This document shows, one piece after another, positions 25,834 through 34,930 of a stretch of 64,000 bases of DNA. The first letter of the stretch is position 1. Each line of letters opens with the position of its first letter. The notes beneath the pieces were generated by a model. That model was not told the DNA's origin, did no database searches, and worked only from the letters and a program-made list of their open reading frames with translations. This stretch comes from Paenibacillus doosanensis (GTDB lineage Bacteria > Bacillota > Bacilli > Paenibacillales > NBRC-103111). The position numbers and the translations under genes were made by a program. The stretch is taken from assembly GCF_025060755.1 (NCBI RefSeq), contig NZ_JANYUY010000026.1:1-64000 (forward strand), written 5' to 3'.

Positions 25834-26712
25834 TTAGTTGGCGATAAATTCTTGAACCCATTCGCCGTTATAATAAGCAACGCCGATTTTCGTATAATTC
25901 GGGCTCAAAATATTCTCGCGATGCCCTTGGCTGTTCATCCAAGAGTTCATCACTTCTTGCGGATCGCGTTGACCTTTGGCAATGTTTTCGCCGGCGTAAG
26001 AGTAGCTGATGCCGAATTGCTTCATCATGTCGAACGGAGAACCGTAAGTCGGCGAGTTATGATCAAAGTAATTGTTCGTGTACATGTCTTTAGCTTTGAC
26101 AAGAGCCATATTGGACAAGGAGCTGTCTTCCGTCAAGGCGCTCAGCCCGGCTTTTGCGCGTTCTTGGTTGACCAGGTTGATCACTTGCGCGGCATAGTCG
26201 GATTGCGAGCTGTTAGCCGTTCCTTGATCCGAGCCTGCGCTTCCGTTGTTATTCGTAGTGCCAGTGCCTGTATCTGCAGTACCGCTTCCGTTATCGGAAG
26301 TGTCCGTACCGTTATCTACAGTACCAGTTCCGTTATCGGAAGTGTCCGTACCGTTATCTACAGTGCCTGCGCCATTGCCTGTGCTGCCATTGTCGCATCC
26401 CCATCCGGGATTCGTTGTTTGAGCTGGAACTTGCTTCCACATGCCTGCCCACATATTGCCGTTGCTGTTACTGCCCGGCTTGAATACTTGCCAATTGCCT
26501 TGTTGGCCGTTCAGCAAGGAATTCAGGTCAATTCCGCTGCCTTGCTGTCCTTTAAGCAAGGAATTCAGATCAACGCCGTACTTTTGCGTCAAAGCGTTCA
26601 ATGCATCGTTACCTGTAACCGTATTCGCTGGAGCAGCGGAAGCGGCGCTAACGCCGATAATTGGACTAAGGGCAAGTACACCTGTCAATAACACTTTTTG
26701 AAAACGATTCAA
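25834..26712 (-). CDS. secreted CAP-domain protein (YkwD-like)
   Basis: 292 residues from a TTG at 26712, preceded by AAAAGGAGAG. A signal peptide (LNRFQKVLLTGVLALSPIIGVSAASAAPA) is followed by two short repeats of the type GVDLNSLLKGQQG, a low-complexity Thr/Asp/Asn/Gly linker (about residues 110-165) that includes a 14-residue tandem repeat, and the C-terminal CAP (SCP/PR1) domain. CAP features: VNQERAKAGLSAL, YFDHNSP, YAGENIAKG, WMNSQGHRENILSPNYTKIGVAY. Bacterial CAP proteins are found on spores and cell walls; the activity is unproven. The gene is directly downstream of a c-di-AMP riboswitch, which ties it to cell-wall control. Confidence 0.92.
   Translation of the reverse strand: MNRFQKVLLTGVLALSPIIGVSAASAAPANTVTGNDALNALTQKYGVDLNSLLKGQQGSGIDLNSLLNGQQGNWQVFKPGSNSNGNMWAGMWKQVPAQTTNPGWGCDNGSTGNGAGTVDNGTDTSDNGTGTVDNGTDTSDNGSGTADTGTGTTNNNGSAGSDQGTANSSQSDYAAQVINLVNQERAKAGLSALTEDSSLSNMALVKAKDMYTNNYFDHNSPTYGSPFDMMKQFGISYSYAGENIAKGQRDPQEVMNSWMNSQGHRENILSPNYTKIGVAYYNGEWVQEFIAN
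26286..26369. repeat. 42-bp tandem repeat inside the CAP gene linker
   Basis: Two copies of a 42-bp unit (starting at 26286 and 26328) differ only near their ends. They encode a 14-residue Asp-Asn-Gly-Thr repeat. Repeat number probably varies between strains. Confidence 0.8.
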
Positions 26713-26730
26713 GAAAAATCTCTCCTTTTC

Positions 26731-26846
26731 GCGGCCTACGAGGTTAGCTGACGGATTCGGGTCAAAGAGCAATCACCCTGCCGCAAGAAGCGGCTTCACC
26801 CCATGGAATGGGTCCCCCGTGCTTTATATAGAAGCTTCGGCCTTTA
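26731..26846 (-). ncRNA. ydaO/yuaA (cyclic di-AMP) riboswitch
   Basis: Read on the minus strand, the order of conserved pieces matches the ydaO class: GGCCGAAG (26835-26842), ACGGGGGACCCA, GGGGTGAAGCC, a variable hairpin (CCGCTTCTTGCGG), AGGGTGA, GACCCGAATCCGTCAGCTAACCTCG, then GGCC (26733-26736) closing the outer stem. These aptamers bind c-di-AMP and usually switch off wall-lytic and potassium-transport genes. The aptamer ends only a few bases before the Shine-Dalgarno sequence of the CAP gene, so there is no room for a separate terminator between them. Confidence 0.93.
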
Positions 26847-27092
26847 TAGTTTTTTTGAAACTTGTGCTCGTTGTTGCCCGACTCTAGTATCGGATCCCGG
26901 TGGGCTGTCCTTGAGCTATTACATTGTAGCACGTGTCCTGTCCGATTTCATGGGACAAAGTCTTCCAGCGGCGTTAAATCCGATATGTGAGCTAAAGATT
27001 ATTGTGGATATCGGCACTCGTTGCTATGATAAACCCGTCAATGCAACGACATCCGGTCATACCCGGTAATTTTAAGGCAGGAGGAAATTGAA

Positions 27093-28841
27093 GTGAATCA
27101 TACTGTGCACTCAGATGCAGCTTACGAGAGCAATCCGCCGTTCGACATGCCCGAGATTGAGCTTCCGAATATACCGGAATACAACGTTATAATTACCGAT
27201 TTCGGGGCACGCGGCGATGGAATTACGAAAAATACGGAGGCTATCGCGAAGGCGATCGAGGCTTGCGCCGCAGCGGGCGGAGGAACGGTCGTTATTCCGT
27301 CCGGCGTCTGGCTGACCGGTCCCATCGTATTCAAAAGCCGCATTCGTTTACATACAGAGCCCGGCGCGGTCATTCGCTTTAGCAGCGACTATGCCGATTA
27401 TCCGTTAATCGAATCGAATTTCGAAGGGCTTCCCGCCGTTCGCTGCATGTCCCCGCTGTTCGCCGAGCGGCTGGAGGATATCGCGATTACCGGCGGCGGT
27501 ATTTTCGACGGAGCCGGGGATGCTTGGCGCCCGGTGAAAAAGTTCAAAATGACCGAGCTGCAATGGGGGAAATTAACCGCCTCGGGCGGCGTCGTCGATG
27601 CCGACGGCGAAATCTGGTGGCCTTCCGAGGCGGCGATGAACGGAGCCGCAACCGTTAACCGGCTGCGCAAGCAAAGCACGGCGGCGCTGGCTGACTACGA
27701 GCCGGTCAAAGCTTACTTGCGTCCGGTTCTGCTCAGCTTCCGCGAGTGCAGGCGCGTATTGCTGGACGGGCCCACCTTCCAGAACTCGCCGGGCTGGTGC
27801 CTGCATCATTGGGTGAGCGAGCATATTACGATTCGCGGCGTTACCGTGCGCAATCCGTGGTATTCCCAGAACGGAGACGGGCTGGATCTTGAATCATGCC
27901 GATATGCACAGGTGACGGATTCGGTATTCGATGTCGGAGACGACGCGATCTGCATCAAATCGGGCAAAGACGAAGCGGGACGCAAACTGGGCAAGCCTTG
28001 CGAATACGTCGTCGTCCGTCATTGCACCGTCTACCACGGCCACGGCGGCTTCGTAATCGGCAGCGAGATGTCGGGCGGCGTGCGCCATATGCTCGTATCG
28101 GATTGCTCGTTCGTCGGCACCGACGTCGGCTTGCGCTTCAAGAGCACCCGCGGCCGGGGAGGCGTCGTCGAGCAGGTGTATATCCGCAATATCCGAATGA
28201 AGGATATCGCGCGCGAAGCGATCACCTTCAATATGTATTACGAGGTGAAGGCCGATACGGACGCGGCGGCGGAAGTGAACGAAGGAACGCCCCGGTTCCG
28301 CGACATCTTCATTGAAGACGCCGTATGCGCGGGCGCCGAGACGGGCATTCAGCTCAAGGGCTTGCCGGAGATGCCGATTCGCGGCATTCATCTGCAGCGG
28401 GTTTGCATCGAGGCGCAGCGGGCGATCGAGTGCTCGAACGCGGAGAACATCTCGATGAGCGAGGTTACCGTCGTGCCGAAAGAGGAGGGACCTGTGGCGC
28501 GTATCCACAACAGCCGCGACATCTTGATAGAGAAGCTATCTTGCCCCGCGCGGCAGGAAGTATTGCTGCATGCGACCGGCGAACGCACTGCGGGCATCGA
28601 CTTGCGGGCGGTATCCGCCGGAGCGCCGGCGGCCGTCATACTCGGCGAGGAAGTGACGGCCGGCGCGGTAAAACTGCAGCAGTCCTGCCATCTTCCTTCT
28701 GCTATGATGGGAGGGAAGAGTGCTGAAAGCGGCGTCAAGCCGTATAATTGCGCCAAAGGAGCTGACGCGCATGACATGGAAGACTGGAGAAATCTATATG
28801 GGCACGATATTGCTGGAGCAAAACCGCTGGACGGCGGATAA
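27093..28841 (+). CDS. GH28 polygalacturonase-like enzyme
   Basis: 582 residues, a right-handed beta-helix enzyme for pectin or rhamnogalacturonan galacturonosyl bonds. It opens with the pectate-lyase-like module ITDFGARGDGITKNTEAIAKAIEACAAAGGGTVVIPSG. The active site is complete: NGDGLD (Asp262, Asp265), GDDAI (Asp283, Asp284), GHGG (His317) and the RFK block LRFKSTRGRGG. The GTG start follows GGAGG. There is no signal peptide, so it should act on imported oligogalacturonides in the cytoplasm. Its last about 24 codons overlap the next gene. Confidence 0.93.
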   Translation: MNHTVHSDAAYESNPPFDMPEIELPNIPEYNVIITDFGARGDGITKNTEAIAKAIEACAAAGGGTVVIPSGVWLTGPIVFKSRIRLHTEPGAVIRFSSDYADYPLIESNFEGLPAVRCMSPLFAERLEDIAITGGGIFDGAGDAWRPVKKFKMTELQWGKLTASGGVVDADGEIWWPSEAAMNGAATVNRLRKQSTAALADYEPVKAYLRPVLLSFRECRRVLLDGPTFQNSPGWCLHHWVSEHITIRGVTVRNPWYSQNGDGLDLESCRYAQVTDSVFDVGDDAICIKSGKDEAGRKLGKPCEYVVVRHCTVYHGHGGFVIGSEMSGGVRHMLVSDCSFVGTDVGLRFKSTRGRGGVVEQVYIRNIRMKDIAREAITFNMYYEVKADTDAAAEVNEGTPRFRDIFIEDAVCAGAETGIQLKGLPEMPIRGIHLQRVCIEAQRAIECSNAENISMSEVTVVPKEEGPVARIHNSRDILIEKLSCPARQEVLLHATGERTAGIDLRAVSAGAPAAVILGEEVTAGAVKLQQSCHLPSAMMGGKSAESGVKPYNCAKGADAHDMEDWRNLYGHDIAGAKPLDGG

Positions 28842-29544
28842 GGAGCCTTCTTACCGGGTCAGCGATTGGCTCCCGCGTTGGCGGCGGGACGGGTTTGACG
28901 GCGTTGAGCTGTGGGAGAATCATGCCGCCCGCTGCGAAGAGCAGGAGCTTGCTCGGCTGGAGCGATCCGAGCTGCCTATCGCCGTCTACAATTCCTACAT
29001 ATCGTTCGCCGACGGCGCGGAGGAGCAGCGGGCGGAAGCGGCCCGGCTGATCCGCCGGCTCGGAGCGCGGGCGGTGAAGTTTAACTTCGGCCGGGAGCCG
29101 GAGAAGCTGCAGACATATATCCGCAACTGGAACGAGTGGACGCGGCTCTTGCCGGCAGACTGCCGCCTGCTATGCGAATGCCATCCGGGCACGGTGATGG
29201 AGGAGCCGCAGGCGGCCGCAGCGGCGCTTTTGGCGATGGACCGCTGTGAGGCGATCGTGCATCCGTTTCACAGTCTCGGCCCGCTGGCCGATTGGTTTCG
29301 CCGCCTGGGTTCGTCGATTACCCACGCTCATGTGCAGTACCGATTGTCGGGCCAGACGTTTCAACGGCTGAACCGCAATCCCGCCCATATCGCCGGCATC
29401 CTTAAGGAGATGAGAGAAGCCGGCTTCCGCGGCTCGTTCACTCTCGAATTTGCCGAAGGAACCGGGCAGGGAGAGCAGCGGGAACAGCTGTACGAGGCGG
29501 CTCTGGACGATCTGAGTCTGCTCCGGCAGCAGCTGGAGCCGTAA
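28771..29544 (+). CDS. sugar phosphate isomerase/epimerase-like TIM-barrel protein
   Basis: 257 residues from the ATG at 28771, 9 bases after AAAGGAG; that binding site and the start lie inside the 3' end of the GH28 gene (71-bp overlap), so the two are translationally linked. TIM-barrel features of the xylose-isomerase-like family: WLPRWRRDGFDGVELWENHA, LPIAVYNSYISF, LLCECHPGT with metal-binding Glu, ITHAHVQYRL and GSFTLEFAEG. The substrate is unknown; the context suggests a sugar released from pectic oligosaccharides. Confidence 0.8.
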   Translation: MTWKTGEIYMGTILLEQNRWTADKEPSYRVSDWLPRWRRDGFDGVELWENHAARCEEQELARLERSELPIAVYNSYISFADGAEEQRAEAARLIRRLGARAVKFNFGREPEKLQTYIRNWNEWTRLLPADCRLLCECHPGTVMEEPQAAAAALLAMDRCEAIVHPFHSLGPLADWFRRLGSSITHAHVQYRLSGQTFQRLNRNPAHIAGILKEMREAGFRGSFTLEFAEGTGQGEQREQLYEAALDDLSLLRQQLEP

Positions 29545-29568
29545 GTCGATTTAAGCCGGCGTCAATCG

Positions 29569-29604
29569 GCCGTTTCTGTCCCTTGCGGGACGGGAACGGC
29601 TATT
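29569..29604 (+). terminator. terminator after GH28-isomerase pair
   Basis: GCCGTTTCTGTCCC pairs with GGGACGGGAACGGC (29569-29600) around a TTGC loop. A short T run follows. Confidence 0.7.
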
Positions 29605-29762
29605 TGGCGCTGCCCCGGAACAAAAAGTTCCCGAATTTCATGTCGAAATTGACTTGCAAAGGTAGGATTCGACACAGGCTAAGAGTATAATAAAAAGGCC
29701 GGACGGCTAAGTTCGAGCTACATATAGGGTCCGTTCGGACCCGCTATTTAAGGGAGGGGCCG

Positions 29763-32700
29763 ATGAGGGCGTCGCTGCGAGTGCGAATCAGTGTGTTGTT
29801 TTTACTAATAACGAGTATTTCACTGACTCTGGTAGGGACCAGCAATTACCGTGCGGCCAAGCTGACCATCCTCCAATCGCTTAAAGACAATGCCAGGGCC
29901 AAAGTGCAGACCCAGGCGCAGGATCTTTCGACATGGATTTCGACAAGGCTGGCCGAAGTCAAGGTGATCAGCCATACCGACTTGATCCGTTACGGAACGG
30001 ATAACGAGCGGCTGGAATATTTATTAAGGGAGCGGAATCGGTCGTCGGGCAATTTTGCCTCCTTCGGCATTAGCGATACGCGGGGCATTCTGAAGCAGAT
30101 CGACGGCTCCGTCACGCCGATTGCCGGGGAAGCGGGGTTCAGCGATGCGCTGCAGGGCGACGATGTCGTATCGAATCCTATGCCCGGCCAGACGCCAGGC
30201 AAGCTGATGATTACGATGCGAGTTCCGATTTTCGACAATGAATACCGGATTAAGGAAGTATTGAATGCGGATTTGGCGGCGGACCGGGTGTTGGGCAGGT
30301 TTACCGACTTTATGGTCGGACCTTCGGATGTCACTGTGCTGTTCGAACGGGACGGAACGATTATTTATCATCCCGATCACGACAAAATTCTGCGCTCGAA
30401 TGTGCTCGATTCCGATTCCCCTTTTCAGCCGATCGTTCCCGAGCTTGCCCGCAAACGGTACGGCTTCGTAGAAACCACAGTAAAGGGAGAGCCTTACTTG
30501 CTCTTTTATTCCGAGGTACCCGGAACGAAGTGGTATATGGCGGTGCAGGTTTCATACCGATCGTTCGAGAAGCCGCTGCAATCGCTATTTTGGCGCACCG
30601 TGCTTACGGTTGTCGTGACGGAGCTGCTGCTGGGCATCATTATGTTTATCTTATTGAATAAAGTAGTGAATCAGATCAGGCAAATTTTGAACGTGACCGA
30701 GAATGTGGCGGGCGGCAACCTCAAGGTTTCGCCGATATTATTTCGCTCGGGGGATGAGATCGGGGCTCTCGCTCAGTCGGTCAACGGTATGGTCGACAAT
30801 CTGAGAAACGCGTTTGAACGGCTCAATGCGATCATTAATCAGAACGATTACGCCATAGTCGTCATTAACACCGATTATAAAGTGACTTATTTCAATCGAA
30901 CGGCGGAAAAAATTCTCGGCTACGAGGCGGAAGAAATCGTTTATAAAGAAAGGATGTTTCTTTGGCACGACGAGCGGGAAATCGCCGAAAGATCCGAACG
31001 ATTGTCCAAAGAGCTGGGCGTTCCGGTAAAGCCGGATATTTCCGTATTTTTGACCCGGTCGGTGCATCATGTTTCGGAGGAATACGAATGGACCTACATT
31101 CATAAGGACGGCACCCGCTTTCCCGTCAATTTGAATGTCAGCCCGATGCGCGACCAGAACGGTTATGTCACGGGATATGTCGGCATAGCGCATGACATTC
31201 GCTTGTACAAGCAGACGGAGGAAGCCCGTAACCGCTTGTTAAGCATTTTGGACGCGGCCAAAGATTTAATCGCTTCCATAGACGTCACGGGGAAAATTTT
31301 TTACATGAATCCGGCCGGGATGGATCTGCTTTGCATCGATCGGCTGGATGAGCGCACGGAATGGGCCAAGCTGTACCTCGACAGCGCGACGTTCCAGTAT
31401 TATGTCAAGGGATTGGACCGGGTCCGTGAAAAAGGATACTGGGAAACCGAATCATTCCTTCTGACGACCGCAGGCAGGAAGGTGCCGATGTCGCTTGTTC
31501 TCGTTACCCATAGGGATAAGGCCGGGCGGGTGATCTACTATTCCGTCATTGCGCGGGATATATCGGAGCAGAAGCGGATTCAGTCGGAGGTTCTTCTGGC
31601 CAAGCATGAAGCGGATGAAGCGAACGAAGCGAAAAGCTTGTTCCTCGCCCGCATGAGCCACGAGATCAGGACGCCGCTCAACGGAATTATCGGCTTTGCC
31701 CAACTGATGCTGCGGACGGAGATGAGCGCCACGCAGAAGGAATACTGCAGCAAAATGTTGGCCTCGTCCAACACTTTACTGCGCTTGCTGAACGATATTT
31801 TGGATTTCGCCAAGGTAGAGGCGGGCAAGCTGGAGCTGGAGAAGGTCAGCTTCAACATGAATGAAATCGTGCGGAACGTATCGGATATGATGAGCGTGTT
31901 TCTCGGCAAATCGCCGATCGATATTATTGTCGATACGCCCGAGGAACTGCCTGACGCCCTCATCGGCGATCCGCTGCGCCTCGAACAGGTGCTGCTCAAT
32001 TTGTGCAGCAATGCGATCAAGTTTACATCCGAGGGCTTCATTATTGTAAAATTAACGATTGCGGGCCAAACTGCGGGGAACATTTGGATCGAGTTTATGG
32101 TCGAGGACACCGGCATCGGGATCAACAAGCGGCATTTGCAAAAGCTGTTCCGTCCGTTCACCCAGGCCGACGGCTCGACGAGCCGGAAATACGGGGGTAC
32201 GGGACTCGGTCTTGTCATCTCGCAAAGCTTAATCGAGATGATGGGCGGGTCGCTGGCCGTCAGCAGCGTGGAGGGGAAGGGCAGCCGCTTCTCCTTCGCA
32301 ATCCCGTTCGCGCTGGCCGCGCACGCCAGGGCGGAGAAGCTGAGGGTGCCGGCAGGCGGCGCCATACGCCGCGCGCTGGTCGTGGAAGACAACGCGGTCA
32401 TCCGCGGCAAGCTTTGCGAGTTTCTCCGCTCGTATTCGCTGGAAGTGCATGCCGTAGATTCCTGGCTCGAAGGCTGCGCGCTGCTGCAAGCGCAGCAGCC
32501 GGACAATCGCTTCCATCTGGTGCTTCTGGATATGGAAGCGGAGGATATGTACGGTCCCGAGACGTGGCTCGAATGCAGAGCGGCGGCGCTGGAGAAGGGC
32601 TCGCTTACGATCGCGATGACGACGGTTTACGGTCGCGAGGAGATGCTGGGGATGCCGCATGACAAGCGGCCGGACACGATGATTGTGAAGCCGGTGAGCC

Positions 32701-33617
32701 GGCTGGGGCTGTTCCAGGCGGTTCGCGCCGTGCTGGAGAAGCTGGAGCTCCCCGCGGCCGCGCCGCCTCCGGCGATTGCCGCACCGGCCCAAGTCCGGGC
32801 GGAATGCAGAGGGCGGATTCTGCTCGCCGAAGATAACCTGCTGAATCAGCAGGTGGCTACGGAGCTGCTTGAGAGCGAGGGCTACTCCGTTACGGTCGCC
32901 CGTAACGGCAGGGAAGCGCTGGATTACGCGCAAGCGGCCGAGTGGGACCTGGTTTTGATGGATATTCATATGCCGGAAATGGACGGCTATGAGGCGACGA
33001 GACGGCTGCGGGCCGAGCGCCGGTACGATAAGCTGCCGATCGTCGCGCTGACGGCTACTGGGCTCGTTAAGGAGCGGGAGCTGTGCTTGGAATTGGGGAT
33101 GAACGATATACTGACGAAGCCGGTCGATTTCGACGAGCTGATCCGGGTGATGAAGACATGGGCGGATAAGCCGGCGCGGCCGCAGCAGCGCCGCCATTCT
33201 CCTGCCGCGGGAGCGCAGCCGCCGATGTTCGACCGGCTGAGCGGCATCGATCTGGAGCGGGTGCTACAACGATTAAACGGCAAAATACCGATTTTGCTGC
33301 ATATTTTATCTCATTTCCAAAAGGAATACCGGGGTTTTGCCGATAAACTGTATGAGCAGCTTGCCCAGGGGCAGTGGGATGCGGTCCGGCGGAGCATTCA
33401 TACGTTGAAGGGAGTTGCGGGCAACTTGGCGGCGGACGGCTTGTTCGCAGCGGCCTCCAAATTCGAAGCGAAGCTGGAAAGCGGCGGACCCAAGGAGCCG
33501 GGAGAGCTGAAACGGGAGCTGCAGACGCTTGACCGGGAGTTGAAGTCGATCTTGCAATCGCTGGATTCAAACGGGAACCGCTTGAACGAATGGACGCAAA
33601 ATGTAAGGAAAGTTTGA
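29763..33617 (+). CDS. hybrid sensor histidine kinase with two receivers and HPt
   Basis: 1284 residues. Order: TM1 (about 9-27), an extracellular Cache domain, TM2 (about 279-301), HAMP, two PAS domains (about 358-485 and 485-612), HisKA with phospho-acceptor His633 in MSHEIRTPLNGIIGFAQ, and HATPase (NLCSNAIKFT, DTGIGI, GTGLGLVIS). Then come receiver 1 with Asp923 (LLDME), receiver 2 with Asp1067 (LLAEDN, LMDIHMPEMDGYEA, ILTKP), and an HPt domain with His1213 in IHTLKGVAGNLAA. All phosphorelay residues of receiver 2 and HPt are intact; receiver 1 is less typical (LDMEAEDMYG in place of the usual D-x-x-M-P-x-x-D-G). The output is probably the response regulator at 33680. A TATAAT box lies at 29686-29691. 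Confidence 0.95.
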   Translation: MRASLRVRISVLFLLITSISLTLVGTSNYRAAKLTILQSLKDNARAKVQTQAQDLSTWISTRLAEVKVISHTDLIRYGTDNERLEYLLRERNRSSGNFASFGISDTRGILKQIDGSVTPIAGEAGFSDALQGDDVVSNPMPGQTPGKLMITMRVPIFDNEYRIKEVLNADLAADRVLGRFTDFMVGPSDVTVLFERDGTIIYHPDHDKILRSNVLDSDSPFQPIVPELARKRYGFVETTVKGEPYLLFYSEVPGTKWYMAVQVSYRSFEKPLQSLFWRTVLTVVVTELLLGIIMFILLNKVVNQIRQILNVTENVAGGNLKVSPILFRSGDEIGALAQSVNGMVDNLRNAFERLNAIINQNDYAIVVINTDYKVTYFNRTAEKILGYEAEEIVYKERMFLWHDEREIAERSERLSKELGVPVKPDISVFLTRSVHHVSEEYEWTYIHKDGTRFPVNLNVSPMRDQNGYVTGYVGIAHDIRLYKQTEEARNRLLSILDAAKDLIASIDVTGKIFYMNPAGMDLLCIDRLDERTEWAKLYLDSATFQYYVKGLDRVREKGYWETESFLLTTAGRKVPMSLVLVTHRDKAGRVIYYSVIARDISEQKRIQSEVLLAKHEADEANEAKSLFLARMSHEIRTPLNGIIGFAQLMLRTEMSATQKEYCSKMLASSNTLLRLLNDILDFAKVEAGKLELEKVSFNMNEIVRNVSDMMSVFLGKSPIDIIVDTPEELPDALIGDPLRLEQVLLNLCSNAIKFTSEGFIIVKLTIAGQTAGNIWIEFMVEDTGIGINKRHLQKLFRPFTQADGSTSRKYGGTGLGLVISQSLIEMMGGSLAVSSVEGKGSRFSFAIPFALAAHARAEKLRVPAGGAIRRALVVEDNAVIRGKLCEFLRSYSLEVHAVDSWLEGCALLQAQQPDNRFHLVLLDMEAEDMYGPETWLECRAAALEKGSLTIAMTTVYGREEMLGMPHDKRPDTMIVKPVSRLGLFQAVRAVLEKLELPAAAPPPAIAAPAQVRAECRGRILLAEDNLLNQQVATELLESEGYSVTVARNGREALDYAQAAEWDLVLMDIHMPEMDGYEATRRLRAERRYDKLPIVALTATGLVKERELCLELGMNDILTKPVDFDELIRVMKTWADKPARPQQRRHSPAAGAQPPMFDRLSGIDLERVLQRLNGKIPILLHILSHFQKEYRGFADKLYEQLAQGQWDAVRRSIHTLKGVAGNLAADGLFAAASKFEAKLESGGPKEPGELKRELQTLDRELKSILQSLDSNGNRLNEWTQNVRKV

Positions 33618-33679
33618 GGAACCATTTGCCATTTTGGAATTAGGACGATTTCTATTTAAGTTGCTGAAGGTGGGCGCTG

Positions 33680-34375
33680 ATGCACAAAGTATTCATAATT
33701 GAAGATGACACGATTATCGGGGACATGCTTTCGATGTACTTGTCGGAGGAGGGATACGCGGTTCAACGCACGGAGAGCGGAAGAGAAGCGCTCGCTATAT
33801 TGGAACACTACAATCCGGACATTGTCTTGCTGGACATCGTGCTGCCGGATGTTAGCGGAATCCAGTTGTGCGGGGAGCTGCGCAAGCGGTCGACGGTGCC
33901 CATTCTCGTCATTTCGATGAAAACCGACGTGATGGACAGAGTCAACGCGCTGCACGCCGGGGCGGACGATTATTTGTGCAAGCCGTTCAGCATGCGCGAG
34001 CTGTCGGCCAAAATAGCGGCTATGATTCGAAGAACCTATTATAACCGCCAGATGAGAGCTTTGGAACCGGAGAATGTTCCTGCCGTCAGCAGAATTTTTC
34101 TCAATTTTGACAAAAGATCGCTATATGTGAACGGACAGCAAGTGGATACGACGTTCTCCGAATTTGAAATTATGAAGCTGTTCATAGCCAATCCGGGCAA
34201 GGTGTACAGCCGGGAAGAACTGATCAATGCGGTGCGGGGGTTCGACTCGTTCGTGAATGACAGAGCTATCGACGTACATATCGGAAATTTGCGCAAAAAA
34301 ATCGAGGAGGATTCCAAACAGCCTAAGTACATCAAGACGGTCTGGGGGGTAGGATATAAATTTATGAATATCTGA
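33680..34375 (+). CDS. OmpR/PhoB-family response regulator
   Basis: 231 residues. The receiver domain has the acidic pair Asp9/Asp10, phospho-acceptor Asp52 (LLDIVLPDVSG) and a conserved Lys in LCKPF. The C-terminal winged helix (about 130-231) shows FSEFEIMKLFIANPGKVYSREELINAVRG and VDVHIGNLRKKIEED-like sequence, then KTVWGVGYKF. It starts 62 bp after the hybrid kinase stop, and no second kinase is nearby, so it is the likely final acceptor of the relay through the kinase HPt domain. Confidence 0.93.
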   Translation: MHKVFIIEDDTIIGDMLSMYLSEEGYAVQRTESGREALAILEHYNPDIVLLDIVLPDVSGIQLCGELRKRSTVPILVISMKTDVMDRVNALHAGADDYLCKPFSMRELSAKIAAMIRRTYYNRQMRALEPENVPAVSRIFLNFDKRSLYVNGQQVDTTFSEFEIMKLFIANPGKVYSREELINAVRGFDSFVNDRAIDVHIGNLRKKIEEDSKQPKYIKTVWGVGYKFMNI

Positions 34376-34531
34376 CATGCTTTTCGCTAACATTCATCCA
34401 TAAACTTTTTTTACAATTTTCGCGCATAATTAGACAAGGAGTGGATGATATTGCCATAATATACGGCTCTTTGTCATTTTATGCAGAACAGTATAGGCGG
34501 GTCGTAACGTATTGGAGGTTCAAGCAAAGCG

Positions 34532-34858
34532 ATGTTGGAAAGAGCGTCATTGAAGTATGAAGTAAACTATTTGGAATATGTAAGAAAAACGATGAACATT
34601 TTTGCCGAGCGTAACCGGTTAACTAGGCGGGAGGCCGAAATTGCCGCATTGCTGCTGCTCTACGGTTATTCCAATCAAGAGCTGGCCGATCATTGCACGA
34701 TTTCCGTCAAAACCGTCAAAAATCATTTGGACAACATGATGAAGAAGCTCGGCATTCATTCTACCCGCAAGCTGTATTCGATGCTCCTGCAGACGTTGTG
34801 CTGCGATTCCGGAATGCCTGCCGACCCAAAGCGGTTTTACGAACGGTTGAGCGGATAA
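34532..34858 (+). CDS. short LuxR/GerE-type DNA-binding protein
   Basis: 108 residues, essentially one LuxR-type helix-turn-helix domain: RNRLTRREAEIAALLLLYGYSNQELADHCTISVKTVKNHLDNMMKKLGIHSTRKLYSMLL. The about 30 residues before it are too short for a receiver or ligand-binding domain. This stand-alone GerE arrangement is known for B. subtilis GerE, but the sequence is not GerE itself as far as I can tell. It lies between the two-component genes and the c-di-GMP gene and may regulate either. TTGGAGG lies upstream. Confidence 0.85.
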   Translation: MLERASLKYEVNYLEYVRKTMNIFAERNRLTRREAEIAALLLLYGYSNQELADHCTISVKTVKNHLDNMMKKLGIHSTRKLYSMLLQTLCCDSGMPADPKRFYERLSG

Positions 34859-34930
34859 CAGCCTGTCCGATGCTTCAGAACAGCATGAATCAAACAATGA
34901 GCCTCACGGAGCCAAAGGGGGGGGGACGAA

